DNA from: Massilia sp. MS-15
GTDB taxonomy: Bacteria; Pseudomonadota; Gammaproteobacteria; Burkholderiales; Burkholderiaceae_D
Direction of reading: 5' to 3'
Length of the DNA: 44,261 bases
Assembly (NCBI RefSeq): GCF_020176695.1
Contig: NZ_JAIWIA010000002.1
Coordinates: 1 to 44,261 of the forward strand
Positions within the stretch are counted from its first letter, which is position 1. Each line of letters begins with the position of its first letter. Below the pieces are notes generated by a model, which saw only the letters and a program-made list of their open reading frames with translations, was not told where the DNA came from and ran no database searches. Below, in pieces: positions 1-9,182 of this stretch. Both the position numbers and the translations under genes were made by a program.

Positions 1-46
1 ATTATTCAAACAAGCAGTACTTACTTTTGAAATATTAAGGAAAATC

Positions 47-319
47 ATGAAAAAATCCCTGCTGATCGTTTCCCTGATGGCTGTTGCTCTGGCTGCTTGC
101 AGCAAGAAAGAAGAAGCTGCTACCACCGCTCCGGCCGCTGTCGAAGCACCGGCTGCTACCACCGACGCTGCTGCTACCCCGGTCGCTACCGACGCAACCG
201 TCGCTGCTCCGGCTGACGCTGCTGCTGCCGCTTCGGCTGCCGCTTCGACCGCTGCTGACGCTGCTGCTGCCGCTTCGGACGCTGCTTCGCAAGCTGCTGA
301 CGCTGCTGCAACCAAGTAA
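47..319 (+). CDS. Small alanine-rich lipoprotein, function unknown
   Basis: A 90-residue protein with a lipoprotein signal peptide: MKK start, hydrophobic stretch, then the lipobox LAAC with the acylated Cys near residue 18, so the mature protein should be tethered to a membrane. After a charged KKEE patch, the rest is almost only Ala, Thr, Pro, Ser and Asp. The DNA contains a 25-bp direct repeat at 212 and 254 (42-bp period) with a third partial copy near 293, which keeps the frame. The start is supported by AAGGA six bases upstream. A strong terminator follows 20 bp after the stop, so the gene ends its transcript. I recognise no family; such repeats would give an extended, flexible envelope tether. 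Existence is well supported, function is not. Confidence 0.8.
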   Translation: MKKSLLIVSLMAVALAACSKKEEAATTAPAAVEAPAATTDAAATPVATDATVAAPADAAAAASAAASTAADAAAAASDAASQAADAAATK

Positions 320-338
320 TCAGCACGGTCTGATGGAA

Positions 339-365
339 GAACCGGCCTGCGGGCCGGTTTTTTTT
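339..365 (+). terminator. Rho-independent terminator of the lipoprotein gene
   Basis: ACCGGCC (341-347) pairs with GGCCGGT (352-358) around a 4-nt loop, followed by eight T. It lies 20 bp after the stop of the lipoprotein gene. Confidence 0.9.
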
Positions 366-429
366 CGTCCATTCTGGATGATGGCGCATGGACTGCGGGA
401 GAGGAGTTGCCTGCAGCGGGGAAGTTGAA

Positions 430-456
430 GGCGTGGGCGGGAGACCCGCCCACGCC
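430..456. repeat. Perfect 12-bp hairpin between two terminators
   Basis: GGCGTGGGCGGG (430-441) is followed by the loop AGA and the exact reverse complement at 445-456. There is no T-run on either side, so it does not look like a simple terminator. It could be a REP-like element or a structured RNA; the sequence alone does not decide. Confidence 0.7.
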
Positions 457-475
457 ACGAAAGACAAGCGTCAAT

Positions 476-504
476 AAAAAACCGGCCAACGGCCGGTTTT
501 TTTT
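476..504. terminator. Bidirectional terminator downstream of bamC
   Basis: ACCGGCC (481-487), loop AAC, GGCCGGT (491-497), with A-run 476-481 on the left and T-run 497-504 on the right. It can therefore terminate on both strands and lies 17 bp past the bamC stop on the minus strand. The stem is identical to that of the terminator at 341-358. Confidence 0.88.
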
Positions 505-520
505 CGCAGGCAGCGCCGGA

Positions 521-1669
521 TTACTTCAACTCGTCCGTCAGCAGCTTGAGGATCTTGGCGCCGGTCTCGCCGGTGTCGGTCTTGCCATCGTTGGTCTGCA
601 CGCTCACTTCGCTGGTCGATGCGCCCTGCTCGGCCTTGACGATCACGCGGTAGCGCTGCGCTTCCTTGGCCTTTTCCTCGGAACTGCCAAAGCTCAGCAG
701 GCGCTTGAAGAAGCCATCCTTGTTGGCCGCATCCGGATCGACGTAGCGCACGAAGTACACGCCCTGCACGCGGTCGCGGTCCTCGACGGTGAAACCGACG
801 CGGTCGAGCGCCAGGCCGACGCGGCGCCAGGCGCGGTCGTAGCCCTCTGCCAGCTGCACGGCATTGCCGACCAGCTTGGCCTGCGGCGCCGCCACCGGGG
901 CTTGCGCGACCATGGTCTCGGCACCCTTGGGTTCCTTGGCGCCGGTCAGCTGCGCCACCAGGCGCGCGAGGAACTGCGATTCCAGGCCCGGGTCGTTCGG
1001 ACGCACGGTCCAGACCGTGGTGTCCTTTTGCGCGCCCTGCAGCACTTCTTCGGCGCCGCGGTGGCTGATCCAGACTTCGGTCGAACCGTCCGGCAGGCGC
1101 TCCAGGCGGGTACGGAACTTGTCGCGCTCGCCGGTGGAGTAGGCGCTGTCGAACACCCGGCCGATCGAGCGGCGGATGAAGTCCTGCGGGATCTTCGAGC
1201 GGTTCTCGACCCAGTTGGTCTCCATGGTGCCGGTGGTGACCGATTCGGTCTCGATGGCGAAGCCCTGGTTCTCCCAGAACTGGCGCAGTTGCGGCCACAG
1301 CTGCTCGGGGGTCTGCTTGACCAGCAGCCAGCGCTGGTCGCCATTGCGCTGCACGCTCACCGCGTCGGTCGAGAGCGGGCCGATGGCCTGCATCGAGCCG
1401 GCCACCGGCGCCACGCCGGCCTGGCCGCCGAGCTGCTGCTGGAAACCGGAAGCGGTGGCCACGCCCTTGCCGTCCGGGATGGCGTAGCGGTTGTCGCGCT
1501 GCAGCGCGGTCAGGTCCGGCGGGACTTCCAGGTTGGCAGCCTTCTTGGCGCCGCGGTAGTCGACCTTGTCCGATTCGAAGATGGTGGTGCAGGCCGAGAG
1601 GCTCAGCGCGATCGCGCTCAGCGTCAGCACGCGCGCGGCGGCAGGGGTCTTGTTGGTGCGGTTAGTCAT
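521..1669 (-). CDS. bamC: Outer membrane protein assembly factor BamC
   Basis: Lipoprotein of about 382 residues in the BamC/NlpB family, an accessory part of the BAM complex that inserts beta-barrel proteins into the outer membrane. The start chosen (MTNRTNK) places a lipobox LSAC at Cys27 right after the hydrophobic signal; a longer reading from 1747 would put 26 odd residues before the signal. The mature N terminus (TTIFESDKVDYRGA) is the usual unstructured BamC segment that contacts BamD. Two helix-grip domains should make up the rest. It lies 40 bp behind dapA, the pairing expected in proteobacteria, and ends in a bidirectional terminator, so it is the last gene of the dapA transcript. 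Confidence 0.92.
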   Translation of the reverse strand: MTNRTNKTPAAARVLTLSAIALSLSACTTIFESDKVDYRGAKKAANLEVPPDLTALQRDNRYAIPDGKGVATASGFQQQLGGQAGVAPVAGSMQAIGPLSTDAVSVQRNGDQRWLLVKQTPEQLWPQLRQFWENQGFAIETESVTTGTMETNWVENRSKIPQDFIRRSIGRVFDSAYSTGERDKFRTRLERLPDGSTEVWISHRGAEEVLQGAQKDTTVWTVRPNDPGLESQFLARLVAQLTGAKEPKGAETMVAQAPVAAPQAKLVGNAVQLAEGYDRAWRRVGLALDRVGFTVEDRDRVQGVYFVRYVDPDAANKDGFFKRLLSFGSSEEKAKEAQRYRVIVKAEQGASTSEVSVQTNDGKTDTGETGAKILKLLTDELK

Positions 1670-1709
1670 GGCTTTCGATATCAGGTACTGGGAACCGGAA
1701 CCCGGAGGT

Positions 1710-2591
1710 TCAGGCAGAGAGAAGGCCCGCCTGGGCCAGTGCGCCACGTACGGTATCGTGGAACGAGGAAGACAGCGGCGCCAGCGGCAGGCGCAGGCCG
1801 GACGGGATCTTGCCCATCTCGGCCAGCGCCCACTTCACGGGCACCGGGTTCGGCTCGACGAACAGCCTGGCATGCAGGTCGAGCACGCGGTTGTTGATCT
1901 CGACCGCGCGCGCGATGTCGCCCGCCATGGCGGCGGCGCACAGTTCGTGCATCGCGCGCGGGGCCACGTTGGCGGTCACCGAGATGTTGCCGGCCGCGCC
2001 GCAGAACATCAGGGCCATCGCGGTCGGGTCGTCGCCGGAATACACGGCGAAGGACTTGTCCACCATGCGCAGCAGCTCGATGCCGCGGCCGACGTTGCCG
2101 GTGGCGTCCTTGATGCCGACGATGTTGTCGATCGGCGCCAGGCGCGCGACGGTCTCGTTGCTCATGTCGGCCACGGTGCGGCCCGGCACGTTGTACAGGA
2201 TCACCGGCAGGTCGACCGCTTCCGCGATCGCCTTGAAGTGGCGGTACATGCCTTCCTGGGTCGGGCGGTTGTAGTACGGGACCACCTGCAGCGAGGCGTC
2301 GGCGCCGACTTCCTTCGCATGCCGGGTCAGCGCGATGGCTTCCACGGTGGAATTGCCGCCCGCGCCGGCGATGACCGGAATGCGGCCGGCGGTGTGTTCG
2401 ACCGCGATCCGGATCAGTTCGGCGTGCTCGTCGGGCGAGACAGTGGCCGATTCGCCGGTGGTGCCGACGATCACGATGCCGTCGGTGCCTTCCGCGATGT
2501 GCCAGTCGATCAGCTTGCGCAGGGAGTCGCGGTCAAGACTGCCGTCCTCGAACATCGGGGTGACGATTGCTACGATGCTGCCCTTAATCAT
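1710..2591 (-). CDS. dapA: 4-hydroxy-tetrahydrodipicolinate synthase
   Basis: Condenses pyruvate with aspartate semialdehyde, the first committed step of the diaminopimelate/lysine pathway. The 293-residue length is normal for the family. Visible signatures are GTTGES (Thr44-Thr45), the YNVPGRT loop with Tyr133, and the Schiff-base lysine in GIKDATG (Lys161). The open frame extends far upstream, but [12 protein letters not shown] is the canonical N terminus, so the start is at 2591. It is followed after 40 bp by bamC. A 64-bp gap separates it from the methyltransferase gene upstream, so it may have its own promoter there. Confidence 0.97.
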   Translation of the reverse strand: MIKGSIVAIVTPMFEDGSLDRDSLRKLIDWHIAEGTDGIVIVGTTGESATVSPDEHAELIRIAVEHTAGRIPVIAGAGGNSTVEAIALTRHAKEVGADASLQVVPYYNRPTQEGMYRHFKAIAEAVDLPVILYNVPGRTVADMSNETVARLAPIDNIVGIKDATGNVGRGIELLRMVDKSFAVYSGDDPTAMALMFCGAAGNISVTANVAPRAMHELCAAAMAGDIARAVEINNRVLDLHARLFVEPNPVPVKWALAEMGKIPSGLRLPLAPLSSSFHDTVRGALAQAGLLSA

Positions 2592-2655
2592 ATGCGTTGA
2601 CGGTGCCGGAAAGTAAATAAAAGTCTGATTGTAGCGGATCGCCCGCCGCAATGGT

Positions 2656-3225
2656 TCATTCTGCGCGAGATTCCTGGTCGAGCCTGGCTTCGGTTTTGGC
2701 GAAATCCGGCCCGGCTGCGCACAGGCGCTGCACCTGGGTCGGATGGGGCCGCTCGACGTGGCCGTCCTCGTAGGCCAGCACCTGGAGCCCGCCCGCAACC
2801 GCCAGCCCCAGCAGCTCGCCGGGCGCCAGCAGGAAATCCGGATTCGACGGCTTGCCGAAGGCCTCGTTCCCCTGCGCGAAGGTTTCATAGATGAGCAATC
2901 CGTCCGGACGCAGGCTGGCGGCGAGCTGCGCGAACAGCGGACGGTGCAGGTAATTGGTGACGACCACCAAGGCAAAGCGTCCCGGCGCGAAGGGCCAGCT
3001 GGCATCGGCGGCTTCGAGGTCGTGCTGCAGGGTCGTGACCTGGGGTCCGGCCAGCGGCGCCAGCAGCTCGGGATGGCGGTCCAGCGCCGTGACCTGCATC
3101 CCGCGCGCGGCCAGCAGGCGCGTGTGGCGCCCGCTGCCACAGGCCAGGTCGAGCGCCTCGCCGGGACGGGCCAGGGGCGCGAAGCGCGCAACCCAGGGCG
3201 ACACAGGCGGCGTGCGCGTGTCCAT
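2656..3225 (-). CDS. Class I SAM-dependent methyltransferase
   Basis: A 189-residue protein with the SAM-binding motif I at [15 protein letters not shown] (about residues 25-39), an acidic residue at the end of strand beta-2 (ALDRHPE), and a later [15 protein letters not shown] strand, as in the TehB/YcgJ type of small methyltransferase. The substrate cannot be read from the sequence. The start lies 3 bp after the stop of the site-2 protease gene, so the two are translationally close and cotranscribed. It is probably cytoplasmic, as there is no signal peptide. Confidence 0.85.
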   Translation of the reverse strand: MDTRTPPVSPWVARFAPLARPGEALDLACGSGRHTRLLAARGMQVTALDRHPELLAPLAGPQVTTLQHDLEAADASWPFAPGRFALVVVTNYLHRPLFAQLAASLRPDGLLIYETFAQGNEAFGKPSNPDFLLAPGELLGLAVAGGLQVLAYEDGHVERPHPTQVQRLCAAGPDFAKTEARLDQESRAE

Positions 3226-3228
3226 GGC

Positions 3229-3885
3229 TCAGCCCAGCAAGAGGGTCAGCGGCGAGGCGATCAACTGCAGCAGCATGCGCCCCAGGCCCATCACCGGCAT
3301 CACCCAGAACGCCAGCAGGTTGAAGAAGAGCAGCCCCAGCACGATGAAGAAGCCATAGGGCTCGATGCGCGCGAACTTGTAGGCCAGGGTGTTCGGCAGC
3401 AGGCTGGTGAGCACGCGGCCGCCGTCCAGCGGCGGGATCGGCAGCAGGTTGAAGGCGAACATCAAGAGGTTGGCGATCAGGCCGGCCTGGGCCACCTTGT
3501 GCGGGAAGGCTTCGTTGACGCCGAAGGCGACCAGCAGCACCGCCAGCACCAGCCACAGGAAGGCCATGATGAAATTGGCGGCCGGTCCGGCCAGGGCCAC
3601 CCAGGCCATGTCGCGCTTCGGGTTGCGCAGGCGGGCGAAGTCGACCGGCACCGGCTTGGCGTAGCCGAACACGAAGCCGGTGGTGAGGTAGAGCGCGATC
3701 GGAATGACGATGGTGCCGAAGACGTCGATGTGCACCAGCGGGTTCAGGGTCATGCGCCCGGCGGCATAGGCCGTGTTGTCGCCGAAATAGCGGGCGACGT
3801 AGGCATGGGCGGCTTCGTGCAGGGTGATCGCAAAAAGAACGGGGAGCGCGTAGACGGCGATGTTGCGTATGAGTTCAGGATCCAT
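3229..3885 (-). CDS. Site-2 protease family membrane metalloprotease (M50)
   Basis: A 218-residue polytopic membrane protein. The zinc motif HEAAH is at His23-His27 inside the first membrane helix, and the second conserved motif [13 protein letters not shown] carries the third metal ligand at about Asp154. The protein is short and has no PDZ or CBS domain, which places it in the minimal YwhC-like group rather than RseP. Substrates are unknown; the family cleaves within membrane segments. It is expressed with the methyltransferase gene 3 bp downstream and lies 75 bp downstream of the YciO-type gene. Confidence 0.9.
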   Translation of the reverse strand: MDPELIRNIAVYALPVLFAITLHEAAHAYVARYFGDNTAYAAGRMTLNPLVHIDVFGTIVIPIALYLTTGFVFGYAKPVPVDFARLRNPKRDMAWVALAGPAANFIMAFLWLVLAVLLVAFGVNEAFPHKVAQAGLIANLLMFAFNLLPIPPLDGGRVLTSLLPNTLAYKFARIEPYGFFIVLGLLFFNLLAFWVMPVMGLGRMLLQLIASPLTLLLG

Positions 3886-3960
3886 TGCGCGATTCTATCA
3901 GGTCCGTCGCGCCCCGCAGTTAGGAAAGCCTGAAGACGCCGCCCCGTCCGCGCGTCCGCC

Positions 3961-4584
3961 CTAGAGGCCGAAGGCGGCCGGGTCGCCCCGGCCCTCGCGC
4001 ACCAGTTCCGGCACCGGGCCGGTCAGGTCGATCACGGTGGTCGGCTCGAGCGTGCCGGCGCCGCCGTCGATCACCAGCTCGATCTGCTTGCCGAGGCGCT
4101 CGAGCACTTCGTCGGGATCGGACAGCATGTGCTCGTCGCCGGGCAACTGCAGCGTGGTGCCGATCAGGGGCTCGCCCAGCTCCTCGATCAGGGCCAGCAT
4201 GATGCGGTTTTCCGGCACCCGCACCCCGATCGTCTTGCGCGAGGGATGCGACAGGCGGCGCGGCACTTCGCGCGTCGCCTCCAGGATCACCGTGTAAGGG
4301 CCCGGCATGGTGGCTTTCAGCAGCCGGTACTGGCTGTTGTCGACCCGGGCGAAGTGCCCGATCGCGGACAGGTCGCGCACCAGGAGGGTCAGGTGGTGCT
4401 TGTCGTCCACGCCGCGGATGCGGCGCAGCTTCTCGACCGCGGCCTTGTCGTCGAGCCGGCACACGAGCGCATACGCGGAGTCGGTGGGCGCGGCCACGAT
4501 GCCGCCGGCGCTGATGATCTGGGCCGCCTGCTTCAGCAGCCGCGCTTGCGGATTGTCGGGATGGATCTGGAAGTGCTGGGCCAT
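3961..4584 (-). CDS. Sua5/YciO/YrdC family protein (YciO type)
   Basis: A 207-residue protein starting MAQHFQIHPDN. The family signature is visible as GGIVAAPTDSAYAL, then KHHLTLLVRDLS and TMPGPYTVIL, and GVRVPEN. This is the dsRNA-binding-like fold that makes threonylcarbamoyl-AMP for the t6A modification of tRNA. The YciO branch is a paralogue whose exact role is less certain than that of TsaC/Sua5. The open frame reads further upstream into htpX, but that part is a shadow. Its position near the PHP phosphatase gene fits the common YciO-PHP neighbourhood, here interrupted by htpX. Confidence 0.88.
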   Translation of the reverse strand: MAQHFQIHPDNPQARLLKQAAQIISAGGIVAAPTDSAYALVCRLDDKAAVEKLRRIRGVDDKHHLTLLVRDLSAIGHFARVDNSQYRLLKATMPGPYTVILEATREVPRRLSHPSRKTIGVRVPENRIMLALIEELGEPLIGTTLQLPGDEHMLSDPDEVLERLGKQIELVIDGGAGTLEPTTVIDLTGPVPELVREGRGDPAAFGL

Positions 4585-4624
4585 CGGTCGCCTTTCTGCC
4601 TGTCCTGGGCTTGATGCTGTGGGC

Positions 4625-5500
4625 TTAACGGAGCGCCTGCAGCGCCGCGATGCGCTGCGCCATCGGCGGGTGGGTCGAGAACAGCGCGCCCCAGCCGCCG
4701 CCGCTGCCGGAGATGCCGGAAGCGGCCATCGAGGACGGCAGCGCGCCCGGCGCCAGACCACCCAGGCGGGCCAGCGCATGCTGCATCGGCAGCGCGCTGC
4801 CCAGCAGCCGCGCGGAGCCGGCGTCGGCGCGGAATTCGCGCTGGCGCGAGAACCAGGCCACGATGATCGAAGCCAGGATGCCGAAGGCGATCTCGCACAC
4901 GAAGACGGTGACCATGTAGCCGATGCCGGGGCCGCGATCGTCCCCGCGCAGCAGCACCTTATCGACGAAGAAGCCGACCACGCGCGCCAGGAACACGACA
5001 AAGGTGTTGACCACGCCCTGGATCAGGGTGAGGGTGACCATGTCGCCGTTGGCGATGTGGGCGACTTCGTGCCCGAGCACGGCCTCGACCTCGTCCTGGT
5101 CCATGCTGGCCAGCAGGCCGGTGGACACGGCCACCAGCGCGGAATTCTTGAAAGCGCCGGTGGCGAAGGCATTCGGTTCGCCCTCGTAGACCGCCACTTC
5201 GGGCATGCCAATGCCTGCGCGCTCGGCCAGCCTGCGCACGGTGTCGACCAGCCAGCGCTCGGCGCCGTTGGCCGGCTGTTCGATGACGCGCGCGCCGGTC
5301 GACCACTTGGCCATTGGCTTGCTGATCAGGAGGGAGATGATGGAACCGGTGAAACCCACCACCAGCGAAAACACCGCCAGCGAAGCGATGTCGATCCCCT
5401 GCCCCGATACCGCCCGTCCTACCCCGAGCAGGTTGAGCACGAGTGACACCACCAGCACGACGGCGAGGTTGGTGGCGAGGAACAGTACGACACGTTTCAT
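4625..5500 (-). CDS. htpX: Membrane zinc metalloprotease HtpX
   Basis: M48B protease of the inner membrane that degrades misfolded membrane proteins together with FtsH. The 291-residue length is typical. Two N-terminal hydrophobic helices (about residues 3-27 and 37-60) precede the catalytic part, with HEVAH at 144-148 and the third zinc ligand Glu222 in [10 protein letters not shown]. Two more membrane segments lie at about 155-182 and 195-217. In many proteobacteria htpX is stress-controlled; no clear heat-shock promoter is visible in the 84 bp upstream. Confidence 0.96.
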   Translation of the reverse strand: MKRVVLFLATNLAVVLVVSLVLNLLGVGRAVSGQGIDIASLAVFSLVVGFTGSIISLLISKPMAKWSTGARVIEQPANGAERWLVDTVRRLAERAGIGMPEVAVYEGEPNAFATGAFKNSALVAVSTGLLASMDQDEVEAVLGHEVAHIANGDMVTLTLIQGVVNTFVVFLARVVGFFVDKVLLRGDDRGPGIGYMVTVFVCEIAFGILASIIVAWFSRQREFRADAGSARLLGSALPMQHALARLGGLAPGALPSSMAASGISGSGGGWGALFSTHPPMAQRIAALQALR

Positions 5501-5584
5501 GGATGGCGGCTCCTGGAGCTGGTTGATGTCAGGCTGCCAAGATTGGGCTGCAGGCGGGATTCTTCAAGATCTGGACAAGGACGG

Positions 5585-6415
5585 CTAGAACCAGTCGTGC
5601 CAGACCGGCGTGAGCCCGGCCGGCAGCGGCGGCAGCTCGGCGAACTCGATGCGCGATTCGCCTGGCGCATGGAAGTCGGTGCCGCGCGAAGCAAGAAAGC
5701 CGTAGCGCCGCGCCTGTTCGGCATAGACGCCGTACTGGTCCGGCGTATGGCTGCCGGTGACCACTTCGATGGCACTGCCGCCGAGCTGGCGGAAGGCGTC
5801 GAACAGCGCGCCTTCGGCCGTGTCGCTGAACGGATAGCGTCCGGGGTGCGCGACCACGGCGATGCCGCCGGCGCCGCGAATCCAGCCGACCGCCTGTTCC
5901 AGCGTGGCCCAGCGGTGCGGCACATAGCCCGGCTTGCCCTCGGTGAGGAACTTGCGGAACACCTCGGCCGTCGTGCCGCAGGCGCCGGTCTCGACCAGGT
6001 AGCGGGCGAAATGCGTGCGCGAGATCAGGTCGGGGTTGCCGACATAGCGCAGCGCGCCTTCGTAGGCGTCCGGGATGCCGGCCGCGGCCAGCTGGTCGGC
6101 GATCTCGCGTGCGCGCGCCTGGCGGCCGTTGCGGGTGGCGGCCAGGCCCTCGACCAGCGCGCGGTTGTCCTCGTCGATCTGCAGGCCGACGATGTGCACG
6201 GTCTCGTTGGCCCAGGTCACCGAGATCTCGACCCCGGCCACGAAGCGCATCCCGAGGCCGGTTGCGGCCTGGCGCGCGGCCTTGATGCCGCCGATTTCGT
6301 CATGGTCGGTCAGGGCCCAGACATCGACGCCGCTCCGATGGGCATAGGCGGCGACGGCGGCCGGCGCGAGCACGCCGTCGGAGACCTTGGAATGGCAGTG
6401 GAGATCGACTTTCAT
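5585..6415 (-). CDS. PHP-domain phosphoesterase (RNase AM / nucleoside bisphosphatase type)
   Basis: A 276-residue PHP protein. Metal-binding motifs are visible in order: DLHCHSKVSDG at the N terminus (His6, His8), ALTDHDEIGG, a central GVEIS, HIVG, VVAHPGRY, and the C-terminal GTDFHAPGE. This is the pattern of the YciV/TrpH family, known as a 3',5'-nucleoside bisphosphate phosphatase and as the 5'-3' exonuclease RNase AM. The start is set by MKVDLHCHS; the open frame further upstream overlaps the hydrolase gene. The stop lies 84 bp upstream of htpX on the same strand. Confidence 0.9.
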   Translation of the reverse strand: MKVDLHCHSKVSDGVLAPAAVAAYAHRSGVDVWALTDHDEIGGIKAARQAATGLGMRFVAGVEISVTWANETVHIVGLQIDEDNRALVEGLAATRNGRQARAREIADQLAAAGIPDAYEGALRYVGNPDLISRTHFARYLVETGACGTTAEVFRKFLTEGKPGYVPHRWATLEQAVGWIRGAGGIAVVAHPGRYPFSDTAEGALFDAFRQLGGSAIEVVTGSHTPDQYGVYAEQARRYGFLASRGTDFHAPGESRIEFAELPPLPAGLTPVWHDWF

Positions 6416-6519
6416 GGCACGGCAATGGGTAGCAGTGAGTAGCAATGATGGCAATGGTGCCGGACATTGTACGCGGCATTCACGCCACCGTGCTGACGCC
6501 ATGCCTCCGTGCGTCTTTC

Positions 6520-7413
6520 CTAGCCGGGCACCTCGGCGCCGTCCAGGAAGGCTTCGATCATGCGCGCCAGCAGTTCCGGCTGGTCGTGGTGCAGCATGTG
6601 GCCCGCTCCCGGCATCATGCGCGCCGTGACCTCGGCCAGGTGGACGCGGCGGCGGTCGATTTCGGCGCGCGCCTCTTCCTTCGGTCCCATCCAGCGCCAC
6701 ATCTCGGTCTCTTCCGCCTCGACCCACAGCACAGGGGCCGTGATGCGGCGCCAGCAGGCCAGCACTTCGTCGGCATGGTACAGCAGCGGCCCGGTCATCT
6801 TGTGTGCCGGGTCGCCCAGGATGCGCCACTGGCCGTCCGCGTCCCGCGCCGACCAGTGGCCGGCCAGGAAGGCGGCGCGCGCAGCCGGCAGGCGCGGATT
6901 GGTCTTCTGCAGGCGCGCGGCCACCTCGTCCAGGCTGGCATAGCCGCGCATCTCCGGCCTGGTGCGCAGTTCGTCCAGCCATGTCGCGTAGCGGCCAGGG
7001 GCCTGCTCGGGACGGGTGGCGGGCAGGCCGAAGCCTTCCAGGTTGACCAGGCGCGCGATGCGCGCGGGCCGGATGCCGGCGTACAGGCTGACGATATTGC
7101 CGCCCATGCTGTGGCCGAGCAGGTTCACCGCTTCGCCGGGGGCGTAGTGGTCGAGCACCGCCTCGAGGTCGGCCAGGTAGTCCGGGAACCAGTAGGTGTC
7201 GGCCGGCGAGCGTTCGCTCAGGCCGAAGCCGCGCCAGTCGAAGGCGATCACGTGCCAGTCCTGGCGCAGGCAGTCGACCACGAACTGGAACGAGGCCGAG
7301 ACGTCCATCCAGCCGTGCTGCATGAAGATTTTCGGGGCGCCCACGCGGCCCCAGTGGCGCACATGGGTGCGCAGGCCGCGGATGGGAAGGAATTCGGAAC
7401 GGGACGGGATCAT
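6520..7413 (-). CDS. Alpha/beta hydrolase
   Basis: A 297-residue alpha/beta-hydrolase fold protein. The oxyanion region is QHGWMD (about 32-37), the nucleophile elbow is GHSMGG with Ser102, and the catalytic His is probably His272 in GAGHMLHH. There is no signal peptide, so it should be cytoplasmic. A lid region rich in Trp and Arg (WLDELRTRPEMRGY) lies between. The substrate is unknown. It may be the first gene of the minus-strand run, with a 163-bp divergent intergenic region to the carbonic anhydrase gene. Confidence 0.88.
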   Translation of the reverse strand: MIPSRSEFLPIRGLRTHVRHWGRVGAPKIFMQHGWMDVSASFQFVVDCLRQDWHVIAFDWRGFGLSERSPADTYWFPDYLADLEAVLDHYAPGEAVNLLGHSMGGNIVSLYAGIRPARIARLVNLEGFGLPATRPEQAPGRYATWLDELRTRPEMRGYASLDEVAARLQKTNPRLPAARAAFLAGHWSARDADGQWRILGDPAHKMTGPLLYHADEVLACWRRITAPVLWVEAEETEMWRWMGPKEEARAEIDRRRVHLAEVTARMMPGAGHMLHHDQPELLARMIEAFLDGAEVPG

Positions 7414-7576
7414 GGCTGCGAAATAAAAGTACGGCCGGATGCGGCCGAAATAGTACGGTCGTTCGCATTATAACGGGACGCTTGATATTGCGCAGGATGG
7501 CCCCATTTCCTGTCGACCGGACGATGGCGGGCTGGAGGTTTACAATAGCGGCATTTCAGCTTCCGCGAGCACATCC

Positions 7577-8101
7577 ATGACGATTTACCAGCTGGGCGAG
7601 CATGCGCCCGAGATCGACGCTTCCAGTTTCGTGGCCGATACGGCAACCCTGATCGGCAAGGTCACGCTCGAGGCCAATGCTTCGGTGTGGTACGGCGCGA
7701 CGCTGCGCGGCGACAACGAACGCATCACCATCGGCGAAAACAGCAATGTCCAGGAAGGCACGGTGATGCACACGGACATGGGCTACCCGCTGGTACTGGG
7801 CAAGAACGTGACCGTCGGCCACCAGGCCATGCTGCATGGCTGCACGGTGGGCGACGGCTCGCTGATCGGCATCCAGGCCGTGATCCTGAACGGCGCCCGG
7901 ATCGGCAAGGGTTGCCTGGTGGGCGCCGGCGCCCTGGTCACCGAAGGCAAGGAATTCCCCGACGGATCGCTGATCCTCGGCTCTCCTGCCAAGGCGGTGC
8001 GCACCCTGACGGAAGAAGACCTGCTGCGCCTGCAGGCCAGCGCCGCGAGCTATGTGGCGCGCGGCCAGCTGTTCAAGGCGCAGCTCAAGAAGATCGGATA
8101 A
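7577..8101 (+). CDS. Gamma carbonic anhydrase family protein
   Basis: A 174-residue left-handed beta-helix protein built of hexapeptide repeats. The three zinc-ligand histidines of the family are all present at His65 (TVMHTD), His82 and His87 ([10 protein letters not shown]). This is the YrdA/CaiE-like short form; carbonic anhydrase activity is proven only for some members. The gene starts a plus-strand unit and ends 3 bp before hslO, so the two are cotranscribed. Confidence 0.92.
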   Translation: MTIYQLGEHAPEIDASSFVADTATLIGKVTLEANASVWYGATLRGDNERITIGENSNVQEGTVMHTDMGYPLVLGKNVTVGHQAMLHGCTVGDGSLIGIQAVILNGARIGKGCLVGAGALVTEGKEFPDGSLILGSPAKAVRTLTEEDLLRLQASAASYVARGQLFKAQLKKIG

Positions 8102-8104
8102 AGA

Positions 8105-9070
8105 ATGACGAATGAAGTGATGAGCACCTCGCGCGACACCCTGCAAAAATTTATTTTCGATAACGCTGCCGTACGCGGCGAGCTGATCGAGATTTCCGAC
8201 ACCTGGCGCGAGATCCAGGCCCGGCACGCCTATCCGAAGGCGGTGCGTTCCGCGCTCGGCGAGATGGTGGCGGCCAGCGCCCTGCTGTCGGCCAACCTGA
8301 AGTTCAACGGCGCCATCGTGATGCAGATCTTCGGTGACGGTCCGGTGCGCCTGCTGGTGGTCGAATGCGACGCCCAGCTGCGCATCCGCGCCACCGCGAA
8401 ACTGGCGCCTGACGCCGAACTGCCGGATGACGCCAGCCTGACCCAGATGTTCAATGTCAACGGCAAGGGCCGCTTCGTGATCACGCTCGACCCGGCCGAC
8501 AAGGTGCCGGGCCAGCAGCCCTACCAGGGCGTGGTGCCGCTGACCGGCGAGGACATGGCGACCGTCATCGAGAACTACATGCTGCGCTCCGAACAGATGG
8601 ATACCCGCCTGTGGCTGGCGGCGGACGACAGCGTCTCGCGCGGCCTGCTGCTGCAAAAGCTGCCGCGCCACAGCGGCAAGGACGACCAGCAGAAGCAGGC
8701 TTCCGAAGCGGAGGACCTGGAAACCTGGAACCGCGCCGTGATGCTGGGCCAGACCCTGAAGCGCGAGGAACTGCTGAGCACGAACATCGAGATCCTGCTC
8801 AAGCGCCTGTTCTGGGAAGAGACGATTCGCGTGTTCGACCCGCAGCATCCGCAGTTCCACTGCAGCTGCACCCGCGAAAAGGTCGGCAACATGCTCAAGA
8901 TGCTGGGCCAGGCGGAGGTCGACTCGGCGCTGGCCGACCTGGGCGAACTGGGCATCAACTGCGATTTCTGCGGCAAGCACTACGCTTTCGACAAAGTCGA
9001 CTGCGCCCAGCTGTTCGCCAGCGATGCGCCGGTGGAGAGCATGATGCCGGCCAGCGGCTCGATCAACTGA
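8105..9070 (+). CDS. hslO: Redox-regulated chaperone Hsp33
   Basis: Cytoplasmic holdase that becomes active when its zinc centre is oxidised. The four zinc cysteines are visible in the C-terminal part: Cys253 and Cys255 (CSC) and Cys286 and Cys289 (CDFC). The N-terminal domain shows GDGPVRLLVVECDA and the NGKGRFVITLD strand. At 321 residues it is slightly longer than the E. coli protein. Two starts are possible, 8105 and 8120 (MSTSRD); the first has a GGATAAAG ribosome site right behind the previous gene. It ends near a convergent hairpin. Confidence 0.95.
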   Translation: MTNEVMSTSRDTLQKFIFDNAAVRGELIEISDTWREIQARHAYPKAVRSALGEMVAASALLSANLKFNGAIVMQIFGDGPVRLLVVECDAQLRIRATAKLAPDAELPDDASLTQMFNVNGKGRFVITLDPADKVPGQQPYQGVVPLTGEDMATVIENYMLRSEQMDTRLWLAADDSVSRGLLLQKLPRHSGKDDQQKQASEAEDLETWNRAVMLGQTLKREELLSTNIEILLKRLFWEETIRVFDPQHPQFHCSCTREKVGNMLKMLGQAEVDSALADLGELGINCDFCGKHYAFDKVDCAQLFASDAPVESMMPASGSIN

Positions 9071-9130
9071 GTCATCCCGATCGACCGGGCCTCCCCCGCG
9101 CAGGCGGGTTTCAACGCCCTGTGAATAATC

Positions 9131-9176
9131 GCCGCCTTTCTTCAGCCATGCAACACGTGGCGTGAAGAAAGGCGGC
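9131..9176. terminator. Long hairpin between convergent hslO and an exported-protein gene
   Basis: A perfect 14-bp stem, 9131-9144 (GCCGCCTTTCTTCA) with 9163-9176, whose inner part can extend by six more pairs with one bulge. It sits between two convergent genes and could stop transcription from both sides, although there is no long T-run on either strand. Confidence 0.6.
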
Positions 9177-9182
9177 GCTGTT

